Below are positions 1 through 11,194 of a DNA stretch of 64,000 nt, in pieces. The translations under genes were made by a program, and so were the position numbers. The notes under the pieces are model-generated. The model worked only from the letters and a program-made list of their open reading frames with translations, was not told where the DNA came from and made no database searches. The DNA comes from Rhizomys pruinosus. Its lineage: Eukaryota > Chordata > Mammalia > Rodentia > Spalacidae. Position 1 is the stretch's first letter; the number at the start of each line of letters is the position of its first letter. Location: the NCBI GenBank assembly GCA_009823505.1, contig VZQC01000373.1:132409-196408 (forward strand), in the 5' to 3' direction.

Positions 1-99
1 CCCCCCCCCCCCCCCCCCCACCCCCCCCCCCTTTTTTTCCATAAATTGCTTTCCTCCTTCTCTTTTTTTTTTTCCTTTTTTTTTTTTTTTTTTTTTTTT
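1..99. repeat. Low-complexity C-run and T-run
   Basis: A near-pure C stretch covers 1-31 with one A at 20, followed by T-rich sequence and a long T-run at 78-99. Homopolymers at the very edge of the window may be inaccurate in length. Confidence 0.8.
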
Positions 100-664
100 A
101 AGGTAAACAATTTAGTTGAGTACATACTATATATTATTTAAGTTTGACGTTTTATTCACTGCTGTGTTATTCCTAGGACTTAGTACAAAGCCTGGCACTT
201 AAAAAAAAAAAGACCCTTCCACCCCTTGTATCTGAAATTAATATTTCACTGGTTGGGTTTAATAATAGACTGTGAAGCCAAAGGCAAGATTGGAGAATTG
301 GTAAGGAAGCACAGGGAATAAAAGATGGGAAAAGCAGACCAGAGCCAGAGACAGCGGGGACAGGAATCAGAAGTCTAATATGTTTGGAAACCCAGAGATT
401 AGTATAGAAGCAAGTACTTGAAGAGACAGACAGTGATATTTTCCAGAGCCTACGAAGGATGTCAACTCCTAATTCAGCTTAGCAGATTCCAAACAGGATA
501 ATATAAAAGAAAACTATGCTTAGCTTGAACTGTTGACAGCTGTAGTTAAAGTAGCCAGAAGGAAAAACTTAAAACATTATTTTCAAAGGAGCAATAATAT
601 AACTGATAATTGACATTTTACAAAATAGTTGTAACCTAAGAAAGGCAGAGTTTAAAAAATATTG

Positions 665-859
665 CTTTTTAATGTGTATGTGTATATTGCCTGCATGTAG
701 GTAGGTGTACGTGTGTCATGCAATGCCCATGGGCATTGGATCCCCTGGAACTAGGGTTACAGCTGGTTGTTAGCTGCCATGTGGGTGCCGGGAATCGAAC
801 CTGTGTCTTTTCCAAGAGCAGCCAGTGCTGTTTACCTGCTGAGCCATCTCTTCAGTCCT
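665..859 (-). mobile_element. B2 SINE
   Basis: On the minus strand this reads as a tRNA-like head (B box inside 'gggaatcgaacc' on plus) followed by the B2 body. It is the short B2 form and is moderately diverged. Confidence 0.85.
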
Positions 860-872
860 GTCAGATAGAGGG

Positions 873-1035
873 TTTTTTTTTTTTTTTTTTTTGGTCTTTT
901 CAAGACAGGGTCTCCTTGTAGCCCCAGCTGTCCTGGAACTCACTCTGTAGACCAGGCTGGCCTTGAACTCACAAAGATCCACCTGCCTCTGCCTCCCAAG
1001 TGCTAGGATTAAAGGCGTGTGCCACCACGTCCGGC
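873..1035 (-). mobile_element. B1 SINE with target-site duplication
   Basis: Full-length B1 with an A-tail seen as an 18-T run. The 12-bp direct repeat CCTGTCAGATAG flanks it at 857-868 and 1035-1046. It landed directly beside the B2 at 665-859. Confidence 0.9.
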
Positions 1036-1065
1036 CTGTCAGATAGTTTTAAAAAAGATTTTTAC

Positions 1066-1303
1066 ATGGCTAGGAGATAAATTAGCTGATAAAGTGCTTG
1101 CTGCACAATGTGAAGACCTGGCTTTGATCTGTAGCACCTATGTAAAAAGCAAAACAAGCTCCAAACCAGGCATGGTGGCACACACACTTGCAATCCCAAG
1201 GCAGGGAATGTAGAAACAGGAGGACCCTAGGCCTTTGGGCAGCTAGCGTAGCTTATTCAGCAATCTCCAGGTCCCAGCGAGAGGTCCTGTCTCAAAAAAC
1301 AAG
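1066..1303 (+). mobile_element. B4-type SINE (ID-like head plus B1-like body)
   Basis: A diverged head ('aagtgcttgctgcacaatg') is followed by a B1-related body ('ccaggcatggtggcacac') and an A-rich end. This is the classic ID-B1 layout of B4. Confidence 0.7.
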
Positions 1304-1307
1304 ATAG

Positions 1308-1615
1308 GTGCTGGAGATATGACTCAGTGGGTATACACCATGCAAACAGAGGACTGGGCATCAGATCTTAGCACCCACCTGAGGAGGGTAGGTATGGCCA
1401 CTTAGGCACCTGTAACCTTAGCACTGAGGGGTGACAGTGGGGGGTGGTATGGAGACAGGAAGGTTGCTGGGCTTGCTTGTTGCCACCCTAGCTCCAGGTT
1501 TAGTGAGAGAAAAACCCTATCTCAAGAGAATAAGGTTAATAATGATAGAGCAAGCACTTAGTGTCTTCCTCGGGCCACTGTGTTCATACATGTACCTATG
1601 CCATACATACAAAAT
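1308..1615 (+). mobile_element. B3/B4-type SINE
   Basis: It has a tRNA-like head ('ggagatatgactcagtggg'), a B1-like centre and a tail ending in repeated 'catacatgtacctatgccat', as in old rodent composite SINEs. Confidence 0.6.
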
Positions 1616-1638
1616 TAATTTTTTAAAAAAGGTATATG

Positions 1639-1794
1639 TAGCTGGGCATAGTGGCACATGCCTTTAATCCCAGCACTTGGGAGGCAGAGGCAGGATGATC
1701 TCTGTGAGTTCAAGGCTAGCCTGGTCTACAGAGTGAGTTCTAGGCCAACTGGGACTATAGGGAGACCCCGCCTCAAAAAGACCAAAAAAAAAGA
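1639..1794 (+). mobile_element. B1 SINE
   Basis: Complete element from 'gctgggcatagtggcac' to 'aaaaagaccaaaaaaaaa'. Confidence 0.9.
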
Positions 1795-1934
1795 AGGGTA
1801 TGAGGCTTTGAAGGAATAACAATTGAGATTGTCCTCTGGCCTCCATGTGTGTGTGTGCACCCCTTCCCCCTCCCCCACTTACCTACCTACAGAGAGAAAG
1901 ATAGAGACAAATGGAGGAAATAATAATAAAGTGT

Positions 1935-2087
1935 CGCTGGGCGTGTGGAGCATGACTTTAATCCTAGCACTTGGGAGGCAGAGGCAGACGGATCTTTGCG
2001 AATTCAAGGCCAGCATGGTCTACAGAGCGAGCTCCAGGACAGCTGGGGCTACAGGGAGATCCTGTCTCGAAAAGACTTAAAAAAAAA
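1935..2087 (+). mobile_element. B1 SINE
   Basis: Complete element ending 'ctgtctcgaaaagact' plus an A-tail. The head is slightly altered ('gctgggcgtgtggagcat'). Confidence 0.9.
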
Positions 2088-2112
2088 GTGTCAAAAGGAG
2101 GGGTACCCAGCA

Positions 2113-2333
2113 CTGGCTGGGGTGTAGCTTAGTTGGTGGAATACTTGCCTGGCATATGTGAGAGCATGTGTTTAGTCCCCATCATAGCATAAACCAGGAG
2201 AGGTGGCACCCAACTGTAACCCAGCACTCAGAAGGCAGAGGCAAGAGGATCAGGAATTCAGAGTTATCCTTTGCCACATCACAAGTTTGAGATCAGCCTA
2301 GAGTACATATGGATCCTTTCTCAAAAAGAAAAA
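2113..2333 (+). mobile_element. B4-type SINE
   Basis: An ID-like head ('ggggtgtagcttagttgg') is joined to a diverged B1-like body and an A-rich tail. Confidence 0.7.
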
Positions 2334-2540
2334 ACAATGGCTAAGCTAGAATTCTATCCCCAGTAGAGGGATCTTTCAGAAATGGTAATGTAAAGCTATT
2401 TAAAAGAAAACGTGAATTTATTACTTGTGGATATGAACTATACAGTGACTTAAGGGAGTCCTTTATGTAGAATGAAAATAACTAGTAAACAAGGAGGAGT
2501 GCTCAGCTGAGTTCCCATGAGGACACACACAAGAATATTC

Positions 2541-2579
2541 TCTGTGTGTGTGTGCGTTTGTGTTTGTGTGTGTGTGTGT
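2541..2579. repeat. (TG)n microsatellite
   Basis: Imperfect TG repeat, about 39 bp. Confidence 0.85.
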
Positions 2580-2639
2580 AAATTTAAGAGCTTTATAGCT
2601 TTTTACTTCTCTGGAATAATCAGATTTCTATGACTATTC

Positions 2640-2894
2640 TTTTTTTTTTTTTGAGACAGGGTCTCCCTATAGCCCCAGCTGGCCTGGACCTCACGCTGTA
2701 GACCAGGCTGGCCTTGAACTCACAGAGATCCGCCTGCCTCTGCCTCTGCCTCTTGAGTACTAGGATTAAAGGTATGCCTCACACATCTGGTTTAAAAACA
2801 AGGTTCTTAGCCGCCATGTGGGTGCTGGGAATCAAATCCGGGTCCTCTGTGAGAGCAGTCAATGCTCTTAACCACTGAGCCATCTCTAGCCCCC
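2640..2894 (-). mobile_element. Composite SINE: B2 head fused to B1
   Basis: On the minus strand the order is B2 tRNA-like head (2801-2894), a short link 'aagaaccttgtttttaaac', then a whole B1 with A-tail (2640-2792). The direct repeat CTATGACTATTCT lies outside both parts (about 2627-2639 and 2895-2907) and none lies between them, so the two halves inserted as one unit. The B1 part has an extra GCCTCT hexamer. See 21364, 46962 and 57005 for the same layout. Confidence 0.75.
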
Positions 2895-2958
2895 TATGAC
2901 TATTCTATTAAGGAAAACTGGCCTGCAACAAACATTACATATTTAAAATACATGATTC

Positions 2959-3108
2959 GCTGGGCATGGTGGTGCATGCATTTAATTCTAGCACTTGGGA
3001 GGCAGAGGCAGGTAGATCTCTGTGAGTTCAAGTTCAGCTTGGTCTATAGAGCTAGCTCCAGGCCAGCTGGGACTAAAGGGAGACCCTGTCTCAAAAATAT
3101 CCCCCCCC
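2959..3108 (+). mobile_element. B1 SINE with target-site duplication
   Basis: Complete B1 flanked by AAAATACATGATT at about 2945-2957 and 3109-3121. The tail has mutated to a C-run. Confidence 0.92.
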
Positions 3109-3164
3109 AAAATACATGATTTGATGAGCTTTGATATACATATAAGCCTGTGATATCTCATTGT

Positions 3165-3449
3165 AGTCAAGATAACGAACACACATTATCCATAAACATT
3201 TCCTCTATCCCTCTTATCCCTTCTACTTCCAACCTGTTGCTAGGCAACCATTGTACTGTTTTTATCTTATATCATAAATTGTTTAATCATTCATCTGTTG
3301 ATGGATAATAGAATAAAGCTCCCTGGAAGATTGATGTCTATTTATGGTCATATACTTTTCATTTCTCTTGCGTAAATACAAGGAGCTGTGCACTTAATTT
3401 TTCTGAAGTAGCTATCTGGCTATTTTCCAAAGTGATTTTCTCATTTTTT
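3165..3449 (-). mobile_element. Ancient L1 (L1M-like), first piece
   Basis: The plus strand matches the reverse complement of old mammalian L1 ORF2 3' sequence: landmarks 'ttgctaggcaaccattgta', 'catctgttgatggataa' and 'tttccaaagtgatttt'. Reading resumes at 8447, so the element was split by a later insertion. Confidence 0.65.
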
Positions 3450-3651
3450 AGTGTTTAGGAATTCGCATTTTCCCTCTTTAATTTTATATTACTCTAAAAT
3501 ATGAATACATGCCTTCCACCCATATACAGTAATTACAGAGTCTGAAAATAAGTGATAGGTCGATTCTAGAGCCCATTAAGAGATTTACGTTATAACAACA
3601 CAGTTGCTCTCAGATAAAAAGAAATATGACAACAATGTTGTTCAGCTTGCC

Positions 3652-3652
3652 T

Positions 3653-3711
<59 letters not shown>
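3652..3711. repeat. (TTTA)n microsatellite
   Basis: About 15 near-perfect TTTA units, forming the tail side of the B2 that follows on the minus strand. Confidence 0.9.
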
Positions 3712-3894
3712 TATGAATGTACTGTCTGCATGTAGGTCTGTGCACCCGTGTCGTGCAATGCCGCGGAGGTCAGAAGAAGGTATCGGATTCCCCTGGAACT
3801 GGAGTTCTCCTGGAATTGGAGTTACAGACGGTTCTCAGCTGCCATGTGGGTGCTGGGGATCGAACTCAGGTCCTCTGCAAGAGCGTCGGCACTC
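3712..3894 (-). mobile_element. B2 SINE (17-bp-duplicated form), cut off at an N
   Basis: It carries the doubled 'ctggaactggagtt/ctggaattggagtt' segment. The tRNA-like head is cut at the N at 3895, so the sequence breaks inside the element. Confidence 0.85.
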
Positions 3895-3895
3895 N
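3895..3895. other. Single N: assembly join
   Basis: One N inside a B2, followed by unrelated and then noisy sequence. Confidence 0.85.
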
Positions 3896-4425
3896 AAACC
3901 CAATTGGGAAAATACTCCATTATACCAGACTCTCCCCCCCAAGGAAACTGACCTAATTATTCCCACGACCAGAAAACCACTAGTAGGCTATGCCTCAATG
4001 TTGGTGGGACAATAGAAATCCACAATATTGTTTAATTATGAGTTTGTTTTTCGCTTATGATATGATGGCATTATTTGTTTTATACTATGGAGATTGCCTT
4101 GAAGTATGTGAGTGAGCGAGGGCGGGGTATCCAGCAAAGGTCGAGGATGGGAGGAGGGGCACCGACAAGGAATCACAGGCTGTTCTCGCTCTGTGCAGAG
4201 TGAATCAGTGGCTGGGGAGGGTGAGGTAGTATAAAGAAATACCAGTCACAAAACCAGTGTCACATATCCAGATCACACCAGGAAATTAGCTATTGTACTT
4301 CAGCTGCCACTCTTGAACATACAAAGTATCTATCCACTAATGGTGCTTCCTGTGATGTAACAGCTTTTATTTTTAATAAAAGTAAACAACATAACAAAGA
4401 ATTAAAATTGATAATTTAAAACAAA

Positions 4426-4506
<81 letters not shown>

Positions 4507-6450
4507 GTTTTTTTTTATTTTTATACATATATGATTTTTGTGTATTTAGACATTGTTTCAGTTAATTTAGACCCCATATTTCCTTTCTACGCCTTTCCCC
4601 TACCCCACCCTCCAGATCAGCATTCCTGCCATAAATGTCGCGCTGCGAGTAAGCATTTCTTCTCACTCCACGTTTTTTTTTTTTTTTGTAGGATCTATAC
4701 GAGACTTAAGGGTGCTCCCTGTAGCCCCTACTTGTGCAATTTGGATACTCACCTCTGTATAGACCAGGGCGCTGTGCCTAGAACTTACTAAAGATTCCAC
4801 CTCGCTCTCAGTGCTGCACCAAACGTGCTACTCAAACACTTTATTTTAATTTTAAAGAGATTCTAAAATTTCCCTCCTTTAATATTGATGATATACTCTA
4901 ATATTATGATACCCATACCTTGCACCCATATACGGTAATTGCGGAGTCTGAAAATAAGTGGTCGGGTTGATTCTAGAGCCTGTTTACACCGAAAGATTTA
5001 CATTATAGACCAACTCACACGTTGCCATTCAGATAAAAGAAATAATAACAAATTAAGTGTTTGTTGCAGCGAACTTCTGTGTCCGCCTTTGCAGCACCTG
5101 CGGGGCGATAATACTGAGCTGTTAGCATCCCACAATGAGGGGGAAAGGAAAACCAGTTATCCTGTTGCTTTCTGGGACTGGTGTACGTGGACCTTAGCAT
5201 AGGATAGACTGTTGAAGTCCATCCATTTACCCTCACGAAAGTCATCGGAATGGCTCACGATCTTTCTTTACCACTGCAATAGAGTGACGTGGCTCGATTG
5301 TGATGTACACTTGGTGAGCCGTCACGATTTTTGGGAGGTCATTGCCTCCTGTCTGGTGGAGGCCTTAGGGTGATGGGATTTCAAGCTCCATCGTCACCAA
5401 TGAAGAAGAGAGCTGGAAGAAACATGGATATGCATGTATTTCCTGGTATAGATAGAGACATGAGTGTTGCTTGTAGGGGTAGTATTTAAGCTAGTCCCAA
5501 GGAGAGGTGGTATGAACTGGTGTCAAGGTGGTAGGGTCGATTTTGGAGTCGCTTTGTAGAAGGGAGTTGCTGCCACACTTGCTTTCCATAATGGTTTAAA
5601 AGTTTCAAAAAATACGACCATGCGTGGATATAAGAGTTGTTCCCCCTTCACCCCCACCACAACCTGCGCTCCATGCAAATGTTGCATGGTCGTTCTATGT
5701 ATGTGCTCTGAGTCTTACGGCCACACGTCTGTGGCGAATTCGGAAGTGCAGATGATATCGGGAGCGTCTCGTTTTATGTTGCATTTTCTTAATTATTAAT
5801 GATACTAGGAAAACACTGTCTTTAGATGTTTAATTTGTATTCAATTTGAGTACCAGCTAGTTGTGACTGTTACAGATTATGTTACAATCAAATGATAAGG
5901 AGAAGCCGGTAGTCCCCCCTAAGTCCCTCCAAACTCCCACCACAAGCATGCATTATAGAGACAACAAGGATTTTCAAATTTGATTCTTTACGTCATTCGT
6001 CCAAAAATTCTAATAATAAAAAATCGTTGACCTAGTTTTTCGAGCACACAGTTTCAACTATCTATCAGTCTCAGATCCTATGATGGCAGATATTTTCTGT
6101 TGTTCGTCTGTATGGTATGCTTGCTATTCTTTTGGTCTCGCGTATTATATATGTCAAATCACCTGTTGTTCTTTCCAATATGGGCCATTATCAACTACTT
6201 GGACCAAAGCTCAAGGAATGTGCCCTCGTGTGGCAAAAGGAAATAGCTCACCTTACTTAGTAAATTGGCGCCTAGCAATACCAACAAGTAGTGAGTGAAA
6301 ATTGATCCTTCTGCGTCGTTGCGTCTTTGGTTATCTTGCGGACTAGTGTTCAGCTTCAACTCAACTATGAATACCATGATATCTTCTTTCCCACCATTTA
6401 CCCTGCAAAGTTCATGATCGTCATCCTTTTGTCTATGTATTCTTTTTTTT
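3896..6450. other. Low-quality gap-fill region with repeats of its flanks
   Basis: The text after the N contains a noisy repeat of 3470-3630 at about 4870-5060 (shared 'gagtctgaaaataagtg') and two noisy readings of the same L1 3' end (about 5160-5870 and 5880-6450), next to the clean L1 from 6450. A degraded B1 sits at 4680-4830. The section 3896-4427 has no recognisable gene or repeat. Indels are too frequent to trust any frame. Confidence 0.7.
4428..4504. repeat. 77-base A-run
   Basis: Uninterrupted A homopolymer in the gap-fill region. It may be a real retrotransposon tail or a basecalling artefact. Confidence 0.8.
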
Positions 6451-7527
6451 TTTTTTACTGCTGAATAGAACTCCGTTGTGTAGATGTACCACATTTTCTC
6501 TATCCACTCATCGGTTTGGGGGCACTAAGGGTTGGTTCCAGCTCCTTGATATTATGAAGAGAGCTGCAATAAACATGGTTGTCCATGTATCTCTGCAGTA
6601 AGATGAATCTTACTGGGTATGGCTGGGTCAGGTGGAAAGTTCATTCCAAGTCTTCCAAGGGTTCTCCACACTGCTTTCCACAGTGGCTGTACGAGTTTAC
6701 ATTCCCACCAGCAGTGGATGAGTGTTCCCCTTTCCCCACAACCTTTTCAGTACTTGGTATCATTTGTTTTCTTGATCCTAGCCAGTCTTATTGGAGTAAG
6801 ATGATATCTTGGAATGGTTTTGATTTGCATTTCCTTAATGATTAATGATGCTGAACACTTCTTAAGATGTTTCTCAGCCTTCTTTAATTCCTCACTCATG
6901 AAGTCTCTGTTCAGATCTTTACTCCATTTTTTGAGTGAGTCATTTGTTTTCTTTGTTTTTTGAGTAGTCTATATATTCTGGATGTTAATGCTCTATCAGA
7001 TGTATGCCTGGTGAAGATTTCCTCCCACTCTGTGGGTTTTCTCTTCACTTCCTTGATTTTTTTTTTTTTCTGTACAGAAGCTTTTGAGTTTGATAAGGTT
7101 CCATTTGTCAACTGTTGACCTTATTTCCTGCACAGCTGCTGTCTGATTTAGAAAGTTTTTTCCTACCCCTATATCTTGTAGGTTGTTGCCAATTTTTCTT
7201 CTATCACCTTCAGGGTTTCAGGTTTTAGGCTGAGATCTTTGATCCACTTGGAGTTGATTTTTGTACAGGGTGAGAGGTCGGGGTTTAATTTTGTTCTACA
7301 AATGGTGATCCAGTTTTGCCAGCACCATTTGCTGAAGATGCTATCTTTCCTCCAGTGAGCTTTTTTTTTTTTTGCCCCTTTGTCAAATATGAGGTGGCTG
7401 AAATTGTATGTGCTCAAGTTTGGATCTTCAATTTTGTTCCATTGGTCAACAAGTCTGTTTTGTGCTGGTACCAGGGTGTCTTTATGACTATAACCCTGTA
7501 ATATAGCTTGAAGTCTGGTAAACCAAT
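6450..7527 (-). mobile_element. L1 ORF2 3' part (non-inverted arm)
   Basis: The minus strand encodes broken C-terminal L1 ORF2 sequence (YIYTTEFYSAV near 6450-6490), then more upstream ORF2 sequence towards 7527. It ends where the inverted arm begins. Stops and frameshifts show it is dead. Confidence 0.8.
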
Positions 7528-7705
7528 CCCCAAGAGAAGGAAATTAAAGGAGTACTAATCAGAAAAGAAGTTAAACTATCCCTTTTTGCAGATGATATAA
7601 TAGTTTACCTAAGGGATTCTAAAAACTCCACCAGAAAACTAGAAACAAGAGTTTCAGTAAAGTGGTGGGATACAAAATTAACCTAGAAAAATCAGTAGCC
7701 TCAGG

Positions 7706-7931
7706 GCTGGAGAGATGGCTCAGTGGTTAAGACCACTGGATGTTCTTACAGAAGACCCGGGTTCAAATCCTAGCACCCAAATGGCAGCTAAACAACTGTC
7801 TATAACTCCATTTCCAGGGATCTAACACCCTATTCTGTCTTCCTTAGGCATTGCACGACATGGGTACACTTAAACATATGCAGACATAACATTCATACAC
7901 ATGAAATAAAAATAAAGAAAATAAAAAATGA
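7706..7931 (+). mobile_element. B2 SINE with target-site duplication
   Basis: Inserted in the L1 RT region. AAAAATCAGTAGCCT occurs on both sides (about 7688-7702 and 7934-7948). The body is short form, with A/T-rich tail units. Confidence 0.92.
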
Positions 7932-8081
7932 AAAAAATCAGTAGCCTTTTTTTTACACCAATAATAAACAAATGGAGAAGGAATTTAAGAAGACCTTCCC
8001 ACTCACAATAGTCCCCCCGAAAAACAAAACAAAAAAGCCTGGGAACAAACCTAACCACAGATACCAAAGATCTCTACAACA

Positions 8082-8236
8082 TTTTTTTTTTTTTGTCTTT
8101 TTAAGACAGGGTCTCCCTGTAGCCCCAGCTGCCCTGGAACTTGCTCTGTAGACCAGGCTGGCCTTGAACTCATAGAGATCCGCCTGCCTCTGCCTCCCAA
8201 ATGCTAGGATTAAAGACGTGCACCACCATTCCCAGC
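8082..8236 (-). mobile_element. B1 SINE
   Basis: Complete B1 within the inverted L1 arm, with its T-run at 8082-8093. Confidence 0.9.
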
Positions 8237-8585
8237 GAAAATGACATCAAAAGATGGAAAGACCTTCCATGCTTATGGATTGGAAAAATCAATATAGAAA
8301 AATGTCCATTTTGCCCAGATTAATATACAGATTCAATGCAATCCCAATCAAAATCTCCATGAGTTTCTTCATAGTCTTGGAAAAAAAAATCCTTAAATTC
8401 ATATGGAAAAACAAAAGACCCCGAATAGCTAAAGCAACCCTGAGTGAAAAGTGATTTTTCTCATTTTACAGAACTATATGAGAGTTCTGGTTGCTCCACA
8501 TCCTTACCAATGTTTCTTTTTTCCCCTTTTCTTAACATCGCAGCTGTGTTATGTCATTGAAGCTTTAAAAAGAAATTTTGTGTTT

Positions 8586-8586
<1 letters not shown>

Positions 8587-8634
<48 letters not shown>

Positions 8635-8775
8635 GCATTCTGTACCATGTGCCATGGTGTACATGTAGAGATCAGAGGACAGCTTGCAGGAATGGGTTCT
8701 CTCCTCCTCACTATGGGTACCAAGTATTGAACTCTGGCCATCAAGTGCCTTTACCTACTAAGCCAGGTCATTTCC
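8587..8775 (-). mobile_element. B3-type SINE with (TG)n tail
   Basis: A (TG)n run at 8589-8626 leads into 'gagatcagaggacagcttg' and a tRNA-like head on the minus strand ('actaagccaggtcatttccc' on plus). Confidence 0.6.
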
Positions 8776-8894
8776 CTAATGACTAATCATATTGAGCATC
8801 TTTCCATATACATAGTTACTTTCCCTAGGTGTCTTTTTTTTTTTTTTTGGTCTAAGTAAAATGGAGTTTATTAAGTAAAATGTAATTCTTTCTT

Positions 8895-8973
8895 TGTGGT
8901 GGTGGTAGGGCTGGACTCAGCACCATGCACATGGTAGGCAGATGTTCTACCATTCATTGATGTCCCCAGCCTT
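8895..8973 (-). mobile_element. ID-type SINE head
   Basis: The plus strand shows a diverged ID head in reverse ('cagatgttctaccattcattg ... tccccagcc'). Confidence 0.55.
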
Positions 8974-9399
8974 TTGCAGTTTTACACAATCGGGTTTGAT
9001 TGAGTTTTAAGTGCCTGTAATATATATTTAGCACAAATCCTTTTTTTTCAGATATGTGATTCAGAAATATTTTTGTCTGCTTTTGGCTTGTGTTTTTGTT
9101 CTCAGAGTCCTTTGAAGGCTTAACGTATCAATTTTCAGACATAAAATGGATCCTTTACGTACCACACAATCACAGATTTTTCTTTTCAGAGATCTTACAG
9201 GTTTAGATTTTATTCTAAGGTTCCAGTCATGTTTATTTATTTGTTTATTTGTATTTGATTTATTTTTTATGTTAGGTTATTGTTATTTTAATTTTATTTT
9301 ATTTTATTTTTCCATTTTCAAGTATCATTTTCTTTTCATTTCCATTTCATTTTGAATTTTATATTTTATTTTATGTTTGTATTTGGTCTTTTATTTGGA

Positions 9400-9475
9400 G
9401 ACAGGGTTCCGCCCTTTATTAATCCCAGCTGGTATTATTGCCTGGGGACCTTGCCTATGTAGAAACCAGCTCCTG
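9400..9475 (-). mobile_element. Degraded B1 piece (copy A)
   Basis: 'ggagacagggttccgccctttat' followed by broken B1 sequence. Its partner lies at about 18250-18320. Confidence 0.5.
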
Positions 9476-9517
9476 GGGTGCTTGTACAGAGAAAGAAAAG
9501 AAAATCAAAAAAAACAG

Positions 9518-9690
9518 GCCAGGGCCCCCAACCGTGGTGGGCACAAATGCCTTTAAAGCCCCTAGCACTTGGGAGGCAGAGCAGGCAGATTCTTGTTGTG
9601 GGTTGTCAAGGGCCCCAGCCCTTGGTACCGAGTGAGTTCAGGACAGCTGGGGCCCTCAGGGAGACCTCTGGTCTTTGGGGGAGAAAAGCA
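9518..9690 (+). mobile_element. Degraded B1 (copy A)
   Basis: B1 order is preserved with many inserted bases ('gcacttgggaggcagagcagg'). Its partner is at about 18360-18500. Confidence 0.6.
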
Positions 9691-9985
9691 GCCACGACAA
9701 AAAACAAAACCAAAAAAACAAAGAAATCACAAATTACAAACATTAAAAAGTGGACTGTAAGTTCCCAAGGCATGTGAAATACGCCCTTTAATCCCCACGC
9801 TCAGGAGGCAGAGGTTAGGCCCCAGATCTCCTGTTTGAAGTTTTCAGAACCACCTCTGTTTAGTTTGCGTTTCGCTTGCCTCCCAAGTCTGGGACTAAAG
9901 GATGGTGTGGCCACTAACACCAGCTTTTGAAGAGTAGTTTTTAAATTATATTTTAGTTTTTTATTTTTTATATTTCCCCCCTTTT

Positions 9986-10170
9986 TTGTTTTTTTTTGGT
10001 ATTTTTTTGGAACAGGGATTCCCCCCTTTTTAGTCCAAGCTGTCCCCCTTGGAGCCGCGCATTTGGTAGACCGCTTGGCCTTGAACCTCCCACCCAGGAG
10101 AAATTCCACGCCTACCCCTCCTGTCGTCCTGAGTTGCTGGGATTAAAGGGTCCCCACCCACCCATGCCCT
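9986..10170 (-). mobile_element. Degraded B1 (copy A)
   Basis: T-run, 'aacagggattccccc' and 'ctgggattaaagggt' in B1 order. Its partner is at about 18800-19020. Confidence 0.55.
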
Positions 10171-10171
10171 G

Positions 10172-10330
10172 GCTGGTGAGTAGCACACCGGTTTAATCGA
10201 GAACTACGGGAGGAGGCAGAAGCCAGGCGGGATCACTGTGAGTTTCAAGGCCACCAGACGGGTCTACAGAGGTGATTTTTCCAGGACAGCTTTTGGGGCT
10301 AACAGGAGACCCTGTCTTTGAAAAGAAAAC
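10172..10330 (+). mobile_element. Degraded B1 (copy A)
   Basis: Recognisable from 'ggaggcagaagccaggcgg' to 'ggagaccctgtctttgaaaag'. It pairs with about 19025-19190. Confidence 0.55.
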
Positions 10331-10526
10331 CAGAAAAAAAAGAACAACTATTTTTTTAAACCAGGGGTCTGTGATGTGTGCAGCCCAGGTTTGCTGTGCG
10401 GTCCAGTTTAGCCTTGAACCAACAAAACTGAAATGAATGCTGTTTTTCAATTTTTCTTGGAGTTTGCTGGGTTACAGGAAATGGGCCTGTGATGCACTGG
10501 TTTTAAGCCCAACGGTTTGTTTCCGT

Positions 10527-10685
10527 CCGTTTTTTTGTGAGATGGGGTGTCCCCTTGTTAGCCCAGGTAGGCTTTGGAAGCCAACTGTGTAGACCAGCCC
10601 TGGCCAAAGATTTTAAGTCTGAAGAGATCCCACCTGTGCCCTCCGACTCCCTGATGGCCTGGTAGTAAGGTGTGCCATCATCATA
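10527..10685 (-). mobile_element. Degraded B1 (copy A)
   Basis: 'gtgagatggggtgtcccc ... gtgtagaccagccctggcc' is a B1 with many inserted bases. Confidence 0.5.
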
Positions 10686-11194
10686 CACAGGGGGTTTTTT
10701 TTTTTTTTTTTTTTTTATTTATTGTCGCTGGATTTAAAAAAAAAAAAATCTCTAATTCTTTCGTCCCTGTTACCCCTCCGGTCAGAGGAGACTGTGGGAG
10801 TTGAATCTCTTCGCTTCCTGCCATGTATTGTGTTAGGATTGATCATGGTGGTCAGGCTTAGGTTGACAAGGGCTGTGTAAGCCGTGTCGAGGCATCTTCA
10901 CAGGTAAAAGGATCTATTAGGATTCCTAGAAGGAAGTAATTATTCGAATATAAATACCTACCAATAAAATCCCGAAACTGACATGCTTTTTGACCCTTTC
11001 CATTTAGTTCTCTGGATTAACGTGCTTGAACTTGTGGTAAGTATAGAGGATATGATTTTTTTTTTTTTGTTGTTCTCATGGTTTACGAGAAACTGAGGCT
11101 GAGCATGAATGTATGGCTCTACAGGAAAAACAAATTCTGACAATTAAGTGCTTGGTGTTTTTCTTTCTTTGTCTCTTAGTCTTTATTCTTTTTA

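Larger units (their letters stand above)
7530..8446 (+). mobile_element. L1 ORF2 reverse-transcriptase part (inverted arm)
   Basis: The plus strand encodes part of the RT domain with the catalytic box LFADDIIVY near 7575-7607, followed by downstream ORF2 sequence to about 8446. A B2 (7706) and a B1 (8082) interrupt it. In the parent L1 this segment lies just upstream of the sequence at 7527. Confidence 0.8.
3430..8465 (-). mobile_element. Younger L1 insertion, 5'-inverted, inside an ancient L1
   Basis: The old L1 is interrupted between two copies of about AAGTGATTTTCTCATTTT (3433-3450 and 8447-8465), which fits a TSD. Inside, 6450-7527 is L1 ORF2 3' sequence on the minus strand (C-terminal YIYTTEFYSAV) and 7530-8446 is the adjoining upstream ORF2 part in the opposite orientation. 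That arrangement is the signature of twin priming. The interior is inflated by the noisy gap fill at 3896-6450, so the true size is unknown. Confidence 0.65.
8447..9150 (-). mobile_element. Ancient L1 (L1M-like), second piece
   Basis: Continues the element broken at 3449: 'atgagagttctggttgctcc', 'cctaatgactaatcatattgagc' and 'cagatatgtgattcagaaat' are landmarks of the L1M reverse complement in the expected order. SINE pieces interrupt it at 8587-8775 and 8895-8973. Confidence 0.6.

Noticed and set aside
3626..4015. Open frame of 129 codons
   Set aside because: It reads through (TTTA)n, a B2 and the N at 3895; translation of repeats and a bad join.
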